24,067 nucleotides of DNA from a virus: IMG/VR virus record IMGVR_UViG_3300027730_000145, positions 1 to 24,067 of that record; one strand, given 5' to 3'. The notes under the pieces were generated by a model. The model saw only the letters and a list, made by a program, of their open reading frames with translations, searched no databases and had not been told where the DNA came from. Shown one piece after another: positions 15,053 through 23,200 of this stretch; position 1 is the first letter of the stretch; each line of letters opens with the position of its first letter. Both the position numbers and the translations under genes were made by a program.

Positions 15053-15853
15053 TTAAAAAGGTGCTTCTTCGTTATCGTCAGATTCATCAGTTACAGGTTG
15101 ATCAACTTCTACAGGTTCAGATGCTTTAACTTTGCCTTTGTCCACTGATTCAGCTAGACCTTCAGCTTGACTAAATACATCTTTACTATCAATTTGACCT
15201 ACTTCTTCTATTTTATATTTAAACCAACTACCTAAGTCATTCTCAGCTTGAACGGTAGAAAGATTAAATTTATATAGAAAACTAGGTGGATCAATAGTTT
15301 GACCTTTTACATTAATCTTTTTCATTTTAAGAAGTGTATTCCACTTTCTTGAAACTGAAAGATTACTAGAAGTCATATTTAATACAGCAGGTTCATATGT
15401 CTCATCTTCTTTTTTAAGAAGTACAAAGTGTTCTGCAGTATCAACTATTTGATTTTTACCTAATAAAGATTTTCTAGTTTTAGGATCAGTCTTAGTATTT
15501 GCAGGTTTCATATCATGAACTGCTACTAATCCGCCACCATCTTCTCTAGGTACCCATTCTACATAGGTTTTTCTATATCCACAAGGAATAACTTCAATAG
15601 TGCTACCATATAAAGTATTAGTAACAGTATTAAAAATCATACCTTCTTCAGCTCCCTCAATATACTTTTCATCTTTTTTCTTTCTTTGAGGTGAACCGGA
15701 CTGAACGATAGCTAATCTAGGAATAGTAATGTCATCGTTAGTGACATTTTGTAATCCTTTACCAGCATTTTTCAGAATTGAATCAGCATTAATGTTACCA
15801 ATTAAAGCTCCATTACTTGCTGCTTTCTTTACTACTTGTTTTACTTCAGCCAT
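15053..15853 (-). CDS. Probable single-stranded DNA-binding protein
   Basis: This 266-residue protein lacks an obvious catalytic motif. Its C-terminus is a disordered, strongly acidic tail that ends in Phe (DQPVTDESDDNEEAPF), the hallmark of SSB proteins such as E. coli SSB and T7 gp2.5, where the tail binds replication partners. The core (about 60-215) has alternating hydrophobic strands and several aromatic residues that fit an OB-like fold, but I cannot prove the fold by eye. It lies just before primase with a strong AAAGGAG site. It is most likely the phage SSB. Another replication accessory factor remains possible. Confidence 0.6.
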   Translation of the reverse strand: MAEVKQVVKKAASNGALIGNINADSILKNAGKGLQNVTNDDITIPRLAIVQSGSPQRKKKDEKYIEGAEEGMIFNTVTNTLYGSTIEVIPCGYRKTYVEWVPREDGGGLVAVHDMKPANTKTDPKTRKSLLGKNQIVDTAEHFVLLKKEDETYEPAVLNMTSSNLSVSRKWNTLLKMKKINVKGQTIDPPSFLYKFNLSTVQAENDLGSWFKYKIEEVGQIDSKDVFSQAEGLAESVDKGKVKASEPVEVDQPVTDESDDNEEAPF

Positions 15854-15855
15854 TT

Positions 15856-16437
15856 TTATTTCTCCTTTCCGAGTTTTACTTTTGCTATACTGGCTTCGTA
15901 TACACTAAAGTATTCTTCAGGTAATGTTTCACCTAAAGAATATCTTTCTTTAGCAAAAGCTTTTAATGTACCAGGATGTACGGTTGACTTTTCTTCATAT
16001 GGGATATTCTTAAAATTTTTATTAAGAAGTCCTATAAGTTTATCAGCTTCATCGTACTCTCCTTTTGCAAAACTAACTTTAACATCATGTTTAATTAGTT
16101 CCGCATGACCATTTTCTTCTAACCATTTAAGAGCACCTGCTCTTTTATCATCTGGTATAGAACAAAATAGTTCGTCTTTAACTGCGATTTGACTTCCATC
16201 TGCAAGATCAAATCTAGTCATATTATTACACGCTGCCATAGCATCGGGTAATTCTTTTTCTTCTATTTCTCGAATTTCAGATTTTAAGACTTTTAATCTT
16301 TCTTCCTCTTTTTCAAGAACTTTCTTTTTTTCTATTAACTTATTACCAATTGCTGTAACTATTTCTAATCCACCCTTTGGTAATGTTTTCTTTTTCTTAT
16401 GCTTTTCTACTGCGTCAAATATCCATTTATCCGACAT
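15856..16437 (-). CDS. Conserved phage protein of unknown function with coiled coil
   Basis: With the start at MSDKWIFDAVEKHKKKK the protein has 193 residues. Residues about 35-70 form a charged heptad-like coiled coil (KKKVLEKEEERLKVLKSEIR), and the second half is a mixed domain with DGSQIAVKDE and GTLKAFAKER. It resembles a family of unknown role found beside SSB and primase genes in small marine phages, so a replication role is plausible. The frame opens up to an ATG at 16470, but AGAAAGGAG at 16448-16456 sits 10 nt from the ATG at 16437 and 4 nt from one at 16443. One of these two is the likely start, and I chose 16437. It lies 2 bp from the SSB-like gene. Confidence 0.7.
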   Translation of the reverse strand: MSDKWIFDAVEKHKKKKTLPKGGLEIVTAIGNKLIEKKKVLEKEEERLKVLKSEIREIEEKELPDAMAACNNMTRFDLADGSQIAVKDELFCSIPDDKRAGALKWLEENGHAELIKHDVKVSFAKGEYDEADKLIGLLNKNFKNIPYEEKSTVHPGTLKAFAKERYSLGETLPEEYFSVYEASIAKVKLGKEK

Positions 16438-16768
16438 AGTCATCATTCTCCTTTCTGTTATTATAAACATCTATCTCAACTGGATAGTAAGCTCTATGCT
16501 CTCTATCCCATTTAAGTATTTTAAGTCTACCATTATTTATATCAGAGGCAACTATTGAAGCAATTGCAATAGCTACAGGGTCACCCATTGCGAGTAAAAA
16601 ATCAGAATCACTAAAGTCTTTTAGTTTCTGTTTCATTAAACGTACAACAGGATCAGACGAAAAAGTTATTTGCTTATACGGTCTTAATAAAGCTATTAAC
16701 TCGCCGTATCGACCGGCTGCAAGAACATTTACATTAGGATTCTCTTGCACTATAAACACTTTCGCCAT
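16427..16768 (-). CDS. Conserved phage hypothetical protein, 113 aa
   Basis: The 113-residue protein begins MAKVFIVQENPNVN and contains FLLAMGDPVAIAIASIVASD and LKILKWDREHRAYYPVEIDV. It resembles a small protein of unknown function that sits at the head of replication operons in marine podovirus-like phages. No catalytic or DNA-binding motif is clear. It has a strong AAAGGAG ribosome site 5 nt before the ATG and is the first gene of the minus-strand replication series, facing the SNF2 gene across 84 bp. An early expressed regulator or replication accessory role is possible but not shown. Confidence 0.65.
   Translation of the reverse strand: MAKVFIVQENPNVNVLAAGRYGELIALLRPYKQITFSSDPVVRLMKQKLKDFSDSDFLLAMGDPVAIAIASIVASDINNGRLKILKWDREHRAYYPVEIDVYNNRKENDDYVG
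16448..16456 (-). promoter_or_regulatory. Shine-Dalgarno deciding the start of the coiled-coil protein
   Basis: AGAAAGGAG on the minus strand lies after the frame's first ATG (16470) and before ATGs at 16446, 16443 and 16437, so the true start is one of the inner ones. The site lies within the end of the preceding gene. Confidence 0.55.
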
Positions 16769-16852
16769 TTCTTCTCCTTTCTATTTTTGATTTACTTTAG
16801 AATTAAAAAGTTTATATTTTAAAAAACTAAATTAGAAAACAGAAAGTTTTAA
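16769..16852. promoter_or_regulatory. Divergent intergenic region with probable promoters for both strands
   Basis: This 84-bp spacer is the only place where two genes point away from each other, so it should carry promoters for both. On the plus strand TTTACT (16791-16796) and TATATT (16813-16818) with a 16-bp spacer make a reasonable sigma70-type match, 34 bases before the SNF2 ATG. On the minus strand TATAAA facing the replication operon has only a weak -35. The centre holds the self-complementary TTTTAAAA within AGTTT/AAACT arms, which might be an operator. All of this is judged by eye in very AT-rich DNA. Confidence 0.4.
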
Positions 16853-18328
16853 ATGCAAGTTCAATTTGTAGATGAAAAAGATTTTGTAGAATACAAGTTT
16901 AAAACTAAACCATACAAACATCAATTTGATGCTTTTATGATTAGTAAAGATAAAGAAAGTTATGCTCTTTTTATGGAGCAAGGAACTGGTAAATCTAAAG
17001 TTATAATAGATAATATCGCTTATCTATTTCGTAAAGGTAAAATTGATACTGTTGTAATAGCAGCACCAAAAGGTGTTTATCGTAACTGGATAGCTTCAGA
17101 GTATGAAACTCATATGCCAGATGATGTAAGAGAATTCACACGACTTCAAATATGGTCACCTAATGAAACTAAATCTAATATAGATGAATTAGTTGAATTT
17201 TTTAAAGAGAGTGATAAATTAAGATTTTTTGTAATTAACATAGAAGCTTTATCTACAGAAAAAGGAACTAATTATGTTCATAGATTATTAAATACTGGAA
17301 AATCTTTTTTTGTAATAGATGAAAGCTCTAATATAAAAAATAGAAAAGCAAGAAGAACTAAAGCTTGTCATAAATTATATAAGCTTGCTAAGTATAGAAG
17401 AATATTAACTGGAACTCCAGTGACTCAAGGTCCATTAGACTTATGGTCACAAATGCATTTTTTAGATCCATATATATTACAAAATAGTTTTTTTGCATAT
17501 CGTAATACGTTTTGTGTAATTAGAAGAAGAAGATTAACTACTCATACTTTTGACGAAGTCGTAGGTTATCAACGATTAGAAGAACTTCAAGAAATTTTAA
17601 AGCCATATAGTTTTAGAGTCACTAAAGATGAATGTTTAGATTTACCTCCTAAAGTAAAATTAATTAGACATGTAGAAATGACACCTGAACAAAAACGAAT
17701 GTATGTAACTTTAAAAAAAAGAGCTATATTAGAGCTTGAACGTGAAAAGATAGTGTCAGCACCTCTTATCATCACACGAATTTTAAGATTACAACAAATA
17801 TTATGTGGTTATATTAAACACGATGATGGAACTGAAGCAGTAATAGAAGGCGAAAATCCTCGTATACAAGAACTTTTAGATGTTATTGAAGAAACTCAAG
17901 GTAATATAATTATATGGGCTACTTTTAGAAACTCAATTAAATTGATCCGTGATTCTTTAGCTAAAGTATATGGAGCTAGTAAAGTTGCAACTTTTTTTGG
18001 TGATACTGAATCTGAAGAAAGACAAGAGATAGTTAAGAACTTTCAAAGTGGAGAAATAAGATTTTTTGTAGGTCAACCTAGAACAGGTGGTTATGGTATA
18101 ACATTAACTAATGCTAAGACTGTAATTTATTTTAATAATACATATGATATGGAAGTAAGACTACAATCTGAAGATAGAGCACACCGAATAGGTCAAAAAG
18201 ATAAAGTTACTTATATAGACTTCGTGTGTCCTAATACTTTAGATGAAAAGATTATTCAAGTATTAAATAATAAGAAAAAATTAGCTGACGAAATAACTGG
18301 TGATAAGTGGAAACAACTATTTGCTTAA
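16853..18328 (+). CDS. SNF2-family (superfamily 2) helicase/translocase
   Basis: The 491-residue protein is the only supported plus-strand gene. It has YKHQFDAFMIS (Q-like region), Walker A MEQGTGKSKV (G44-S48), motif II FVIDESSNIKN (D156, E157), motif III ILTGTPVTQGPLDLW, and in the second RecA domain IIWATFRNSI, GYGITLTNAKTVIYF (V) and QSEDRAHRIGQ (VI). The DESS and RAHRIGQ forms are typical of SNF2-like ATPases in phages and mobile elements. Such proteins move along duplex DNA and may remodel forks or displace proteins. It is set apart from the operon and faces the lysis genes, its stop codon overlapping the end of the 70-residue gene. The ribosome site is weak (AGAAAG). Confidence 0.93.
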   Translation: MQVQFVDEKDFVEYKFKTKPYKHQFDAFMISKDKESYALFMEQGTGKSKVIIDNIAYLFRKGKIDTVVIAAPKGVYRNWIASEYETHMPDDVREFTRLQIWSPNETKSNIDELVEFFKESDKLRFFVINIEALSTEKGTNYVHRLLNTGKSFFVIDESSNIKNRKARRTKACHKLYKLAKYRRILTGTPVTQGPLDLWSQMHFLDPYILQNSFFAYRNTFCVIRRRRLTTHTFDEVVGYQRLEELQEILKPYSFRVTKDECLDLPPKVKLIRHVEMTPEQKRMYVTLKKRAILELEREKIVSAPLIITRILRLQQILCGYIKHDDGTEAVIEGENPRIQELLDVIEETQGNIIIWATFRNSIKLIRDSLAKVYGASKVATFFGDTESEERQEIVKNFQSGEIRFFVGQPRTGGYGITLTNAKTVIYFNNTYDMEVRLQSEDRAHRIGQKDKVTYIDFVCPNTLDEKIIQVLNNKKKLADEITGDKWKQLFA

Positions 18329-18537
18329 TTCTTAATTTCTTTAATACGTTTAACTCCGTGCTTATCTACTTCTACAATCGCTTCAATTTGTTTACATTCC
18401 ATTCGTACAGCATCTGTTGTACCATTACGTTCTATTCTTCTTTTTTGTTCTAAGCAATCAGCAAGATTAGCTTTAGGAGAATAGTTTTCTAATTTTCCAT
18501 TAAGAAACATTAATAAAGCAAATATTATTTCACCCAT
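18325..18537 (-). CDS. Small hypothetical protein, 70 aa
   Basis: The 70-residue protein starts with a short hydrophobic segment (MGEIIFALLMFLNG) and has two cysteines (C28 and C48) in a charged helical body (LADCLEQKRRIERNG, MECKQIEAIVEV). A similar small protein accompanies lysis genes in other marine phages, but its role is unknown. An exported or membrane-edge protein is possible; I see no lipobox for an outer-membrane spanin. Its ATG overlaps the stop of the coiled-coil membrane protein (TAATG), and its stop overlaps the end of the SNF2 gene on the other strand. Confidence 0.6.
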   Translation of the reverse strand: MGEIIFALLMFLNGKLENYSPKANLADCLEQKRRIERNGTTDAVRMECKQIEAIVEVDKHGVKRIKEIKN

Positions 18538-18887
18538 TACTTACCTCGTAATGTATCTAATTCTTTCTCTAGTTTATCTACTTTTTTTTCTAATTGAGCT
18601 ATTAAAACTTTAGTGTGCACATTTTCTTCTAATTGTTTAGAATGTTTTTCTAATGCTTTAGCTTGATACTCAATCAACATATACATTTCTTGATTCTTAG
18701 GAGTTTGTTCAGCTTTTTTTAATAAATCTTGTGCCATTAATTTTTCATTAGTTTCAATTCTATTTAATCGCTCAACAATTCCAAAATAAGTCCATACCGC
18801 TACAACAATAGCTGATACTATAGCTACTATATTTTTAATTGGTAAAGCTACACTTGTTTGATCACTAACTTTAAATTCGCTACTCAT
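18537..18887 (-). CDS. Membrane-anchored coiled-coil protein of the lysis block
   Basis: The 116-residue protein has one transmembrane helix at about 18-37 (IKNIVAIVSAIVVAVWTYFG) and then a long charged coiled coil to the end (NRIETNEKLMAQDLLKK, LEKKVDKLEKELDTLRGK). This shape fits an inner-membrane spanin or another membrane-tethered lysis factor. The two residues after the holin stop separate the genes, and AAGGAG lies 6 nt before the ATG. No outer-membrane spanin partner was found, so a spanin role is only a possibility. Confidence 0.6.
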   Translation of the reverse strand: MSSEFKVSDQTSVALPIKNIVAIVSAIVVAVWTYFGIVERLNRIETNEKLMAQDLLKKAEQTPKNQEMYMLIEYQAKALEKHSKQLEENVHTKVLIAQLEKKVDKLEKELDTLRGK

Positions 18888-18889
18888 AA

Positions 18890-19300
18890 TTACTCCTTAG
18901 GTTTATTTGCCATAGTACGTGCAACTGATTCAGCTGATCGTCCTACTACATAACCTCCTAAACCTATTTGGAGTAAAGTCCAAACATCACCTGGAAGATC
19001 AATAGTGATTGCAGCACCAAAAAAGAATTTAACTATTGGACCAAATATATAATTCCAAACTAGTATAAATATAAGTACATACATTAATAATGGTCTCCAT
19101 GATGATGCAAACCAACCTGCTTTTGCTTCAGCTTCTATAATTTTAGCAGCCGCCTGTAGTTCTTGTGTATTAGACTGTAATAATTGTGTCTGTAAATCTG
19201 ATTTTAATTTAGCTTGTAAATCTTTATCAGGTACAGATTTTTCAATTGTACTAAATAATATTTTAGCTAATGGTGCTACTGCTCCTAACATTTGTAACAT
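18890..19300 (-). CDS. Holin, GTA-type with three transmembrane helices
   Basis: The 136-residue protein (start MLQMLGAVAPLAKILFSTI) has a hydrophobic N-terminal helix, a charged helix (DLQAKLKSDLQTQLLQSN), the conserved link KAGWFASSWRPL, and two further membrane helices (LLMYVLIFILVWNYIFGPI; LLQIGLGGYVVG). This matches the three-helix holin family of gene transfer agents and alphaproteobacterial phages, which releases or activates the endolysin. A TTG codon at 19309 opens the frame three codons earlier. The ATG at 19298-19300 is the likely start because AAGGAG lies 9 nt upstream and its A is also the last A of the lysozyme TAA. Confidence 0.85.
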   Translation of the reverse strand: MLQMLGAVAPLAKILFSTIEKSVPDKDLQAKLKSDLQTQLLQSNTQELQAAAKIIEAEAKAGWFASSWRPLLMYVLIFILVWNYIFGPIVKFFFGAAITIDLPGDVWTLLQIGLGGYVVGRSAESVARTMANKPKE

Positions 19301-19734
19301 TACGCACAACTCCTTATTACATTTGATAATTCTTCACAACGTTTTGGTGTTTGTTTATGCCAATTAGAATCAATCATTTGATTTGCAGCTTCATTATAAT
19401 CTTGATTTTCTAAAGCTATAAAAAACTTTTTAAATTTACTTACACCAGTTTTACCTAATTGAAATACCATTTCTACTATAACTCCTTTTACTGTAGCTAA
19501 AACTAAACTTAAATGAGAAGTTAATTCATTAGCTCCATCTACAGCTTTATTAAAATCTTGATTAAATACTTCTTCTAATTCTTCTTTACTATATTCTACG
19601 CCTTCTTGAAAGTTGTCTTTTTCTGTAATTAAATGACCATAGCCAATAGTGGCTTTTCCTAAAGAATCAAGATACATTTTAGGCACAAAACCTTCATGTT
19701 TTTTTATGCGTGCTTTAATTTCTTCGTAGTCCAT
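19300..19734 (-). CDS. Endolysin, T4-type lysozyme (GH24)
   Basis: The 144-residue enzyme shows the catalytic triad of phage lysozymes: E14 in KKHEGF, D23 in MYLDSLG and T29 in KATIGYGHLIT. The C-terminal half (VIVEMVFQLGKTGVSKFKKFF, HKQTPKRCEELSNVIRS) follows the T4 lysozyme helical lobe. It cuts the N-acetylmuramic acid to N-acetylglucosamine bond. There is no signal peptide, so it needs the holin next to it (genes overlap by 1 bp). It is the cytoplasmic-type endolysin of the lysis block. The start overlaps the nuclease-like gene by 31 bp. Confidence 0.93.
   Translation of the reverse strand: MDYEEIKARIKKHEGFVPKMYLDSLGKATIGYGHLITEKDNFQEGVEYSKEELEEVFNQDFNKAVDGANELTSHLSLVLATVKGVIVEMVFQLGKTGVSKFKKFFIALENQDYNEAANQMIDSNWHKQTPKRCEELSNVIRSCA
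19310..19315 (-). promoter_or_regulatory. Shine-Dalgarno deciding the holin start
   Basis: AAGGAG on the minus strand lies 9 nt before the ATG at 19298-19300. It would be too close to the alternative TTG at 19309 to serve it, so the ATG start is preferred. Confidence 0.6.
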
Positions 19735-20018
19735 AGTAATCTCTTTTGGACTATTCTACACTTTTTTGTATGTAAATCTACTTTTAAAATAAAAATTCTT
19801 TTATTATCTACTCTTGCCATTCTTCCTATTTCAGTTCCTGACTTTCTTCTTGAAACTTTTTTAACATCTATAAGTATTGTCTCTAAAGTTTTAGGATCCA
19901 CGGCAACTAAATCTATAGCCGACTGAGTTTGACACCCTTTATACACGAAGTAACCTTGCTCTTGAAGCCAACAGATTGCTATATTTTCGCAAAGACAACC
20001 GATATTTTTTTTTATCAT
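19704..20018 (-). CDS. PD-(D/E)XK-like endonuclease
   Basis: The 104-residue protein has GCLCENIAICWLQEQGYFVY (E11 on the first helix), SAIDLVAVD (D36) and ILIDVKKVSRR (D51, K53), the E...D...(D/E)xK order of small PD-(D/E)XK nucleases such as Hjc-like resolvases and group I homing-type enzymes. It could resolve junctions or trim DNA before packaging. It overlaps the endolysin start by 31 bp and is joined to the XhlA-like gene by an ATGA overlap, so it lies inside the lysis block. Nuclease family by motif; exact role unknown. Confidence 0.7.
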   Translation of the reverse strand: MIKKNIGCLCENIAICWLQEQGYFVYKGCQTQSAIDLVAVDPKTLETILIDVKKVSRRKSGTEIGRMARVDNKRIFILKVDLHTKKCRIVQKRLLWTTKKLKHA

Positions 20019-20248
20019 TTACTTAATAACATTATAACTAAAGAAGCTAATCCAATGATTATTCCTCCAGCTGATGTTATTAAGATATATTCTAAACGTT
20101 TGATTCGAAAACAAATATTATCTATTTTCGCATGCGTTTCTTTTTGCATGATTCGACATAGCTTTTCATGATTATCAATTCTTATATTAGCTATATCAGC
20201 TTTATTATAACTTCCATTAATTGCTCGTTTTCTTTTTTTTATTTTCAT
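20015..20248 (-). CDS. XhlA-like small membrane protein
   Basis: The 77-residue protein has a basic N-terminus (MKIKKRKRAINGSYNK), a helical middle with KIDNICFRIKRLEYIL, and one C-terminal membrane helix at about 54-75 (YILITSAGGIIIGLASLVIM). The arrangement of a short coiled helix followed by LITSAGGIII resembles haemolysin XhlA, a phage membrane protein that works with a holin in lysis. It is joined to the 1152-residue gene and to the nuclease-like gene by ATGA overlaps. The family match is by shape and a short motif, so the lysis role is likely but not proven. Confidence 0.6.
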   Translation of the reverse strand: MKIKKRKRAINGSYNKADIANIRIDNHEKLCRIMQKETHAKIDNICFRIKRLEYILITSAGGIIIGLASLVIMLLSK

Positions 20249-23200
20249 CTTTGTAATCTTTCTTTTAATTGTTCTCTTCCTTTTTTTTCTTTAGTGGTAA
20301 GTTTTTCTTTTGTAGCTTCTCCTTCTGAGGAAGTTAAAGTTTTTAATATTTTATATAAACTTCTAGTTAATGTGATTGGAGAAGAATATACTTCTTTTAA
20401 TATAGGAATATTAGGTTGACCATAATCTTGCATAAAATATTCTTTTCCAAATTCTTGACCTCCTTCTCCAGAAATACCAGCAACTGTTCCTGTGTAAGCT
20501 TTTTGAGTTAATCCAGAATCATATTGATTAAATCTACTTAAATATTTTTTATCATTTAAAGCTGGAGCATATTTAAATGCATAAGAATTTTTAAAACTTT
20601 CAACAAAAAAATCATAATCTAAAAGTTCTTTTCCTAATTTTTTATCTAACTTTTCAGCAAAAAATAAAACACCTTTAATAAATAAATTTTCATGAGATAA
20701 AGGACCATAGACCATTCTTGTTGCTGTTTGTCTTACTGCGTCAGCTTCTGCCCCACTCATAGTTTTACCAATATATGATGTTTTATTTTGCATAAAATCT
20801 AAAGCTGCTGCAACTGTTTTCATATTTTTTAATTCTTTTTTTCCAAAAACATTTGCAAATACTTGTTCACCTGCTCCTCCGTCAGAATCAAAATATTTTA
20901 ATAAAGCAGAACCATCTAAAGTTTCTCTATTTAAAATTGGACTAAATTTTTTAGATTGATCAAAAACTTGTTTTAAATAAAAAGTTTGTACTAATTCTTT
21001 TTGTTCCTTATTAATAGAATTAAAAAAAGAATTTACTTGTTTAGATGTAATTTTAGGATCAAATAAAGCTTTAGATATAATAAATGGATTAATATTATCT
21101 ATATCTGTTCCTTGAAGTATTGAAGGAAACGCTTCTCTTGCTTTTTGATTTAATGATTTAGAATTTATTTCTATAAATTCTAACCCACTTCTAGCATTTT
21201 GAATGCTTGTTAATTTTTTCATTTCTTCTTTATTAAAAATATTAGCATATGAATCTTGATATTTTTCCATCCATTTTTGAATAGGTATTGCGTTTGGATT
21301 ATCTGGAGATACATCATCAATAAATTTTTGAAACATTATTTTTTTAAGTTGATCAGCTTGAGGTTTAATTAAATTACTACCTTTAGAATTAATATAACTA
21401 CCTATATAATTTGTAGCATAAAGTTGTTCTTGAGAATTTCCAAATAAAATATTAAATTGATCTTTTGTAGATAAAGCCTTTGCTTTTGCAACTGATCCTT
21501 TTACTCCACTTAAATTATTTACAATTTGTCCTATAACACCATCTTTAGTAGAAGAATTAGATACAGCAATTTGATTATCTAATTTTAAAATTTCATCAGC
21601 TTGTTCTTTTGGTAATTTATTAATAGCTGTTGATTTTGCATTTCTTAATGAAACTAATAATTTTAAAACAGGTTGATTTACTGTTGGATTTTCTGCAGCT
21701 ATATTATCTAAAAGATTTAAAGAATTTTCTAAAGTTTGAAAATTAAAACTTTTTCCACCTTTATATTGTCCTTTTAATTGCTCTAATACTATTTTTGCTT
21801 CTTCTAAATTACTTAAAACTCTTTCTCCAGTTTTACCTGTAATTTTTTGAGCTTGTTTAATTTGTCCATCTAATGATTTAATACTATCATCTAAAGTTTT
21901 ATTTACATTAGGAATACCAGGACTTGCCGTTTTAGGTATTGTTACTTTTATATTTGTAGTTTTATCTGAAAAAATTTTACTTAATTTATTTGCATCAGCA
22001 AAAGATTGCGTTTTAATTGGATCTATTAAATCTTGTATAACAGTATTAAAATTTTGTGCTTCTGGATTTATTTTAACTGTATAATCTTTAGTTAATTTTT
22101 TCCAAGCTTCTTGATATTTTTTATCAAATTTTGCATTTAAAATAATATTATTTTGAACTTTTGTTTCAGCATTTTTATAAATAGGATCAAATACATCAAA
22201 TAGAGTTAAATCCTTATCAATTTTAGTAGGAGAAATTCCTAAATTTTCTGTAAATACATTATCTATAATTTTTAAAGTTTCTCTTTCAGCATCCCTAACT
22301 GCTGTTTGACCAGCTTCTCCTACAAGTGGTGCTTTTTTCATACCAACACCCTGTGGTAAAGTTTTATTTAATTCATCAATTACTGCTAAATTTGTACCTG
22401 GTAAATTATTTCCAAATGTTTTTCCAATAAGAATATCTACAGTTTTTTCATCAAAACCAGGACCTCCCTCTGATCTTGGAGTCATTAACTTTTCTTTTAA
22501 TTTTTCTCTCGCAGGACCTGTTAATTCATCTTTATTAAGTCCCTTTTTATAAGCATCAAGAGTTGTTTCTAATACTTTTCTTCCTAAAAAATTTTTATCA
22601 ATTCCAGTTTTTTCAGCAATTGATTGTGGAATTGTAGTTTTTAAAATTCTAGCCACTCCGTTCATTATTGGAAAACTTACATAAGTTAAACCTCCAGTAA
22701 CAGCAGCACGTTTCATTCCTTCTGCTACTATATCTTCTATAGTTAAATCTTGATTTACTCCAAAAGCAGCTTGACCTATTATTAATTTAGTCATTTCTGC
22801 AATTCCTCCAGATAGACCTGTAGCCACTGCAACACCAGCAGGTCCAGTTGGAGTTGCTTTTATACCAGCTACTATTTCAGCAGCAAAAGGAAGTATTTCT
22901 CCAGTGTAACTAGCTAAATCTTTAAAATCAACTCCTTCATTATTAAATACATTAAATTTATCATCTCCACCTAATTCTTTTGGAATTTTATAAACTATTC
23001 TTTTTTGTTGATCAGCAAATTTATCTGAATTTAAAACTACTATTGGTGGTCCTGCGTAATTTAAATCAAAATATTTTTTTCTAGCTTTATCATCTAAAGA
23101 AAAAATTAAAGCATCTTCAGCTTGTTTTAATACATTATTATCATTTATTGCTGCAAAAGAAAAAGCTTGTCTAGCATTAGCAGGTGCTCCTTTATTTTCT

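Noticed and set aside
15836-16108. Plus-strand frame with hydrophobic start
   Set aside because: It is antisense to the coiled-coil protein and the SSB-like start. Its Ser/Phe-rich product is typical of a reverse reading of Lys/Glu codons.
17587-17775. Minus-strand frame inside the SNF2 gene
   Set aside because: It is antisense to well-supported helicase coding sequence and has no ribosome site.
18310-18345. Bidirectional terminator between the convergent genes
   Set aside because: The stop codons overlap and no GC-containing hairpin followed by a T run is visible there.
18325-18887. Inner/outer membrane spanin pair
   Set aside because: The 116-residue protein fits an inner spanin shape, but the 70-residue protein has no lipobox cysteine after its short hydrophobic start, so a pair cannot be claimed.
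19696-20419. Three plus-strand frames across the lysis block
   Set aside because: They are antisense to the nuclease-like, XhlA-like and large virion genes, which form an overlap-linked series on the minus strand.
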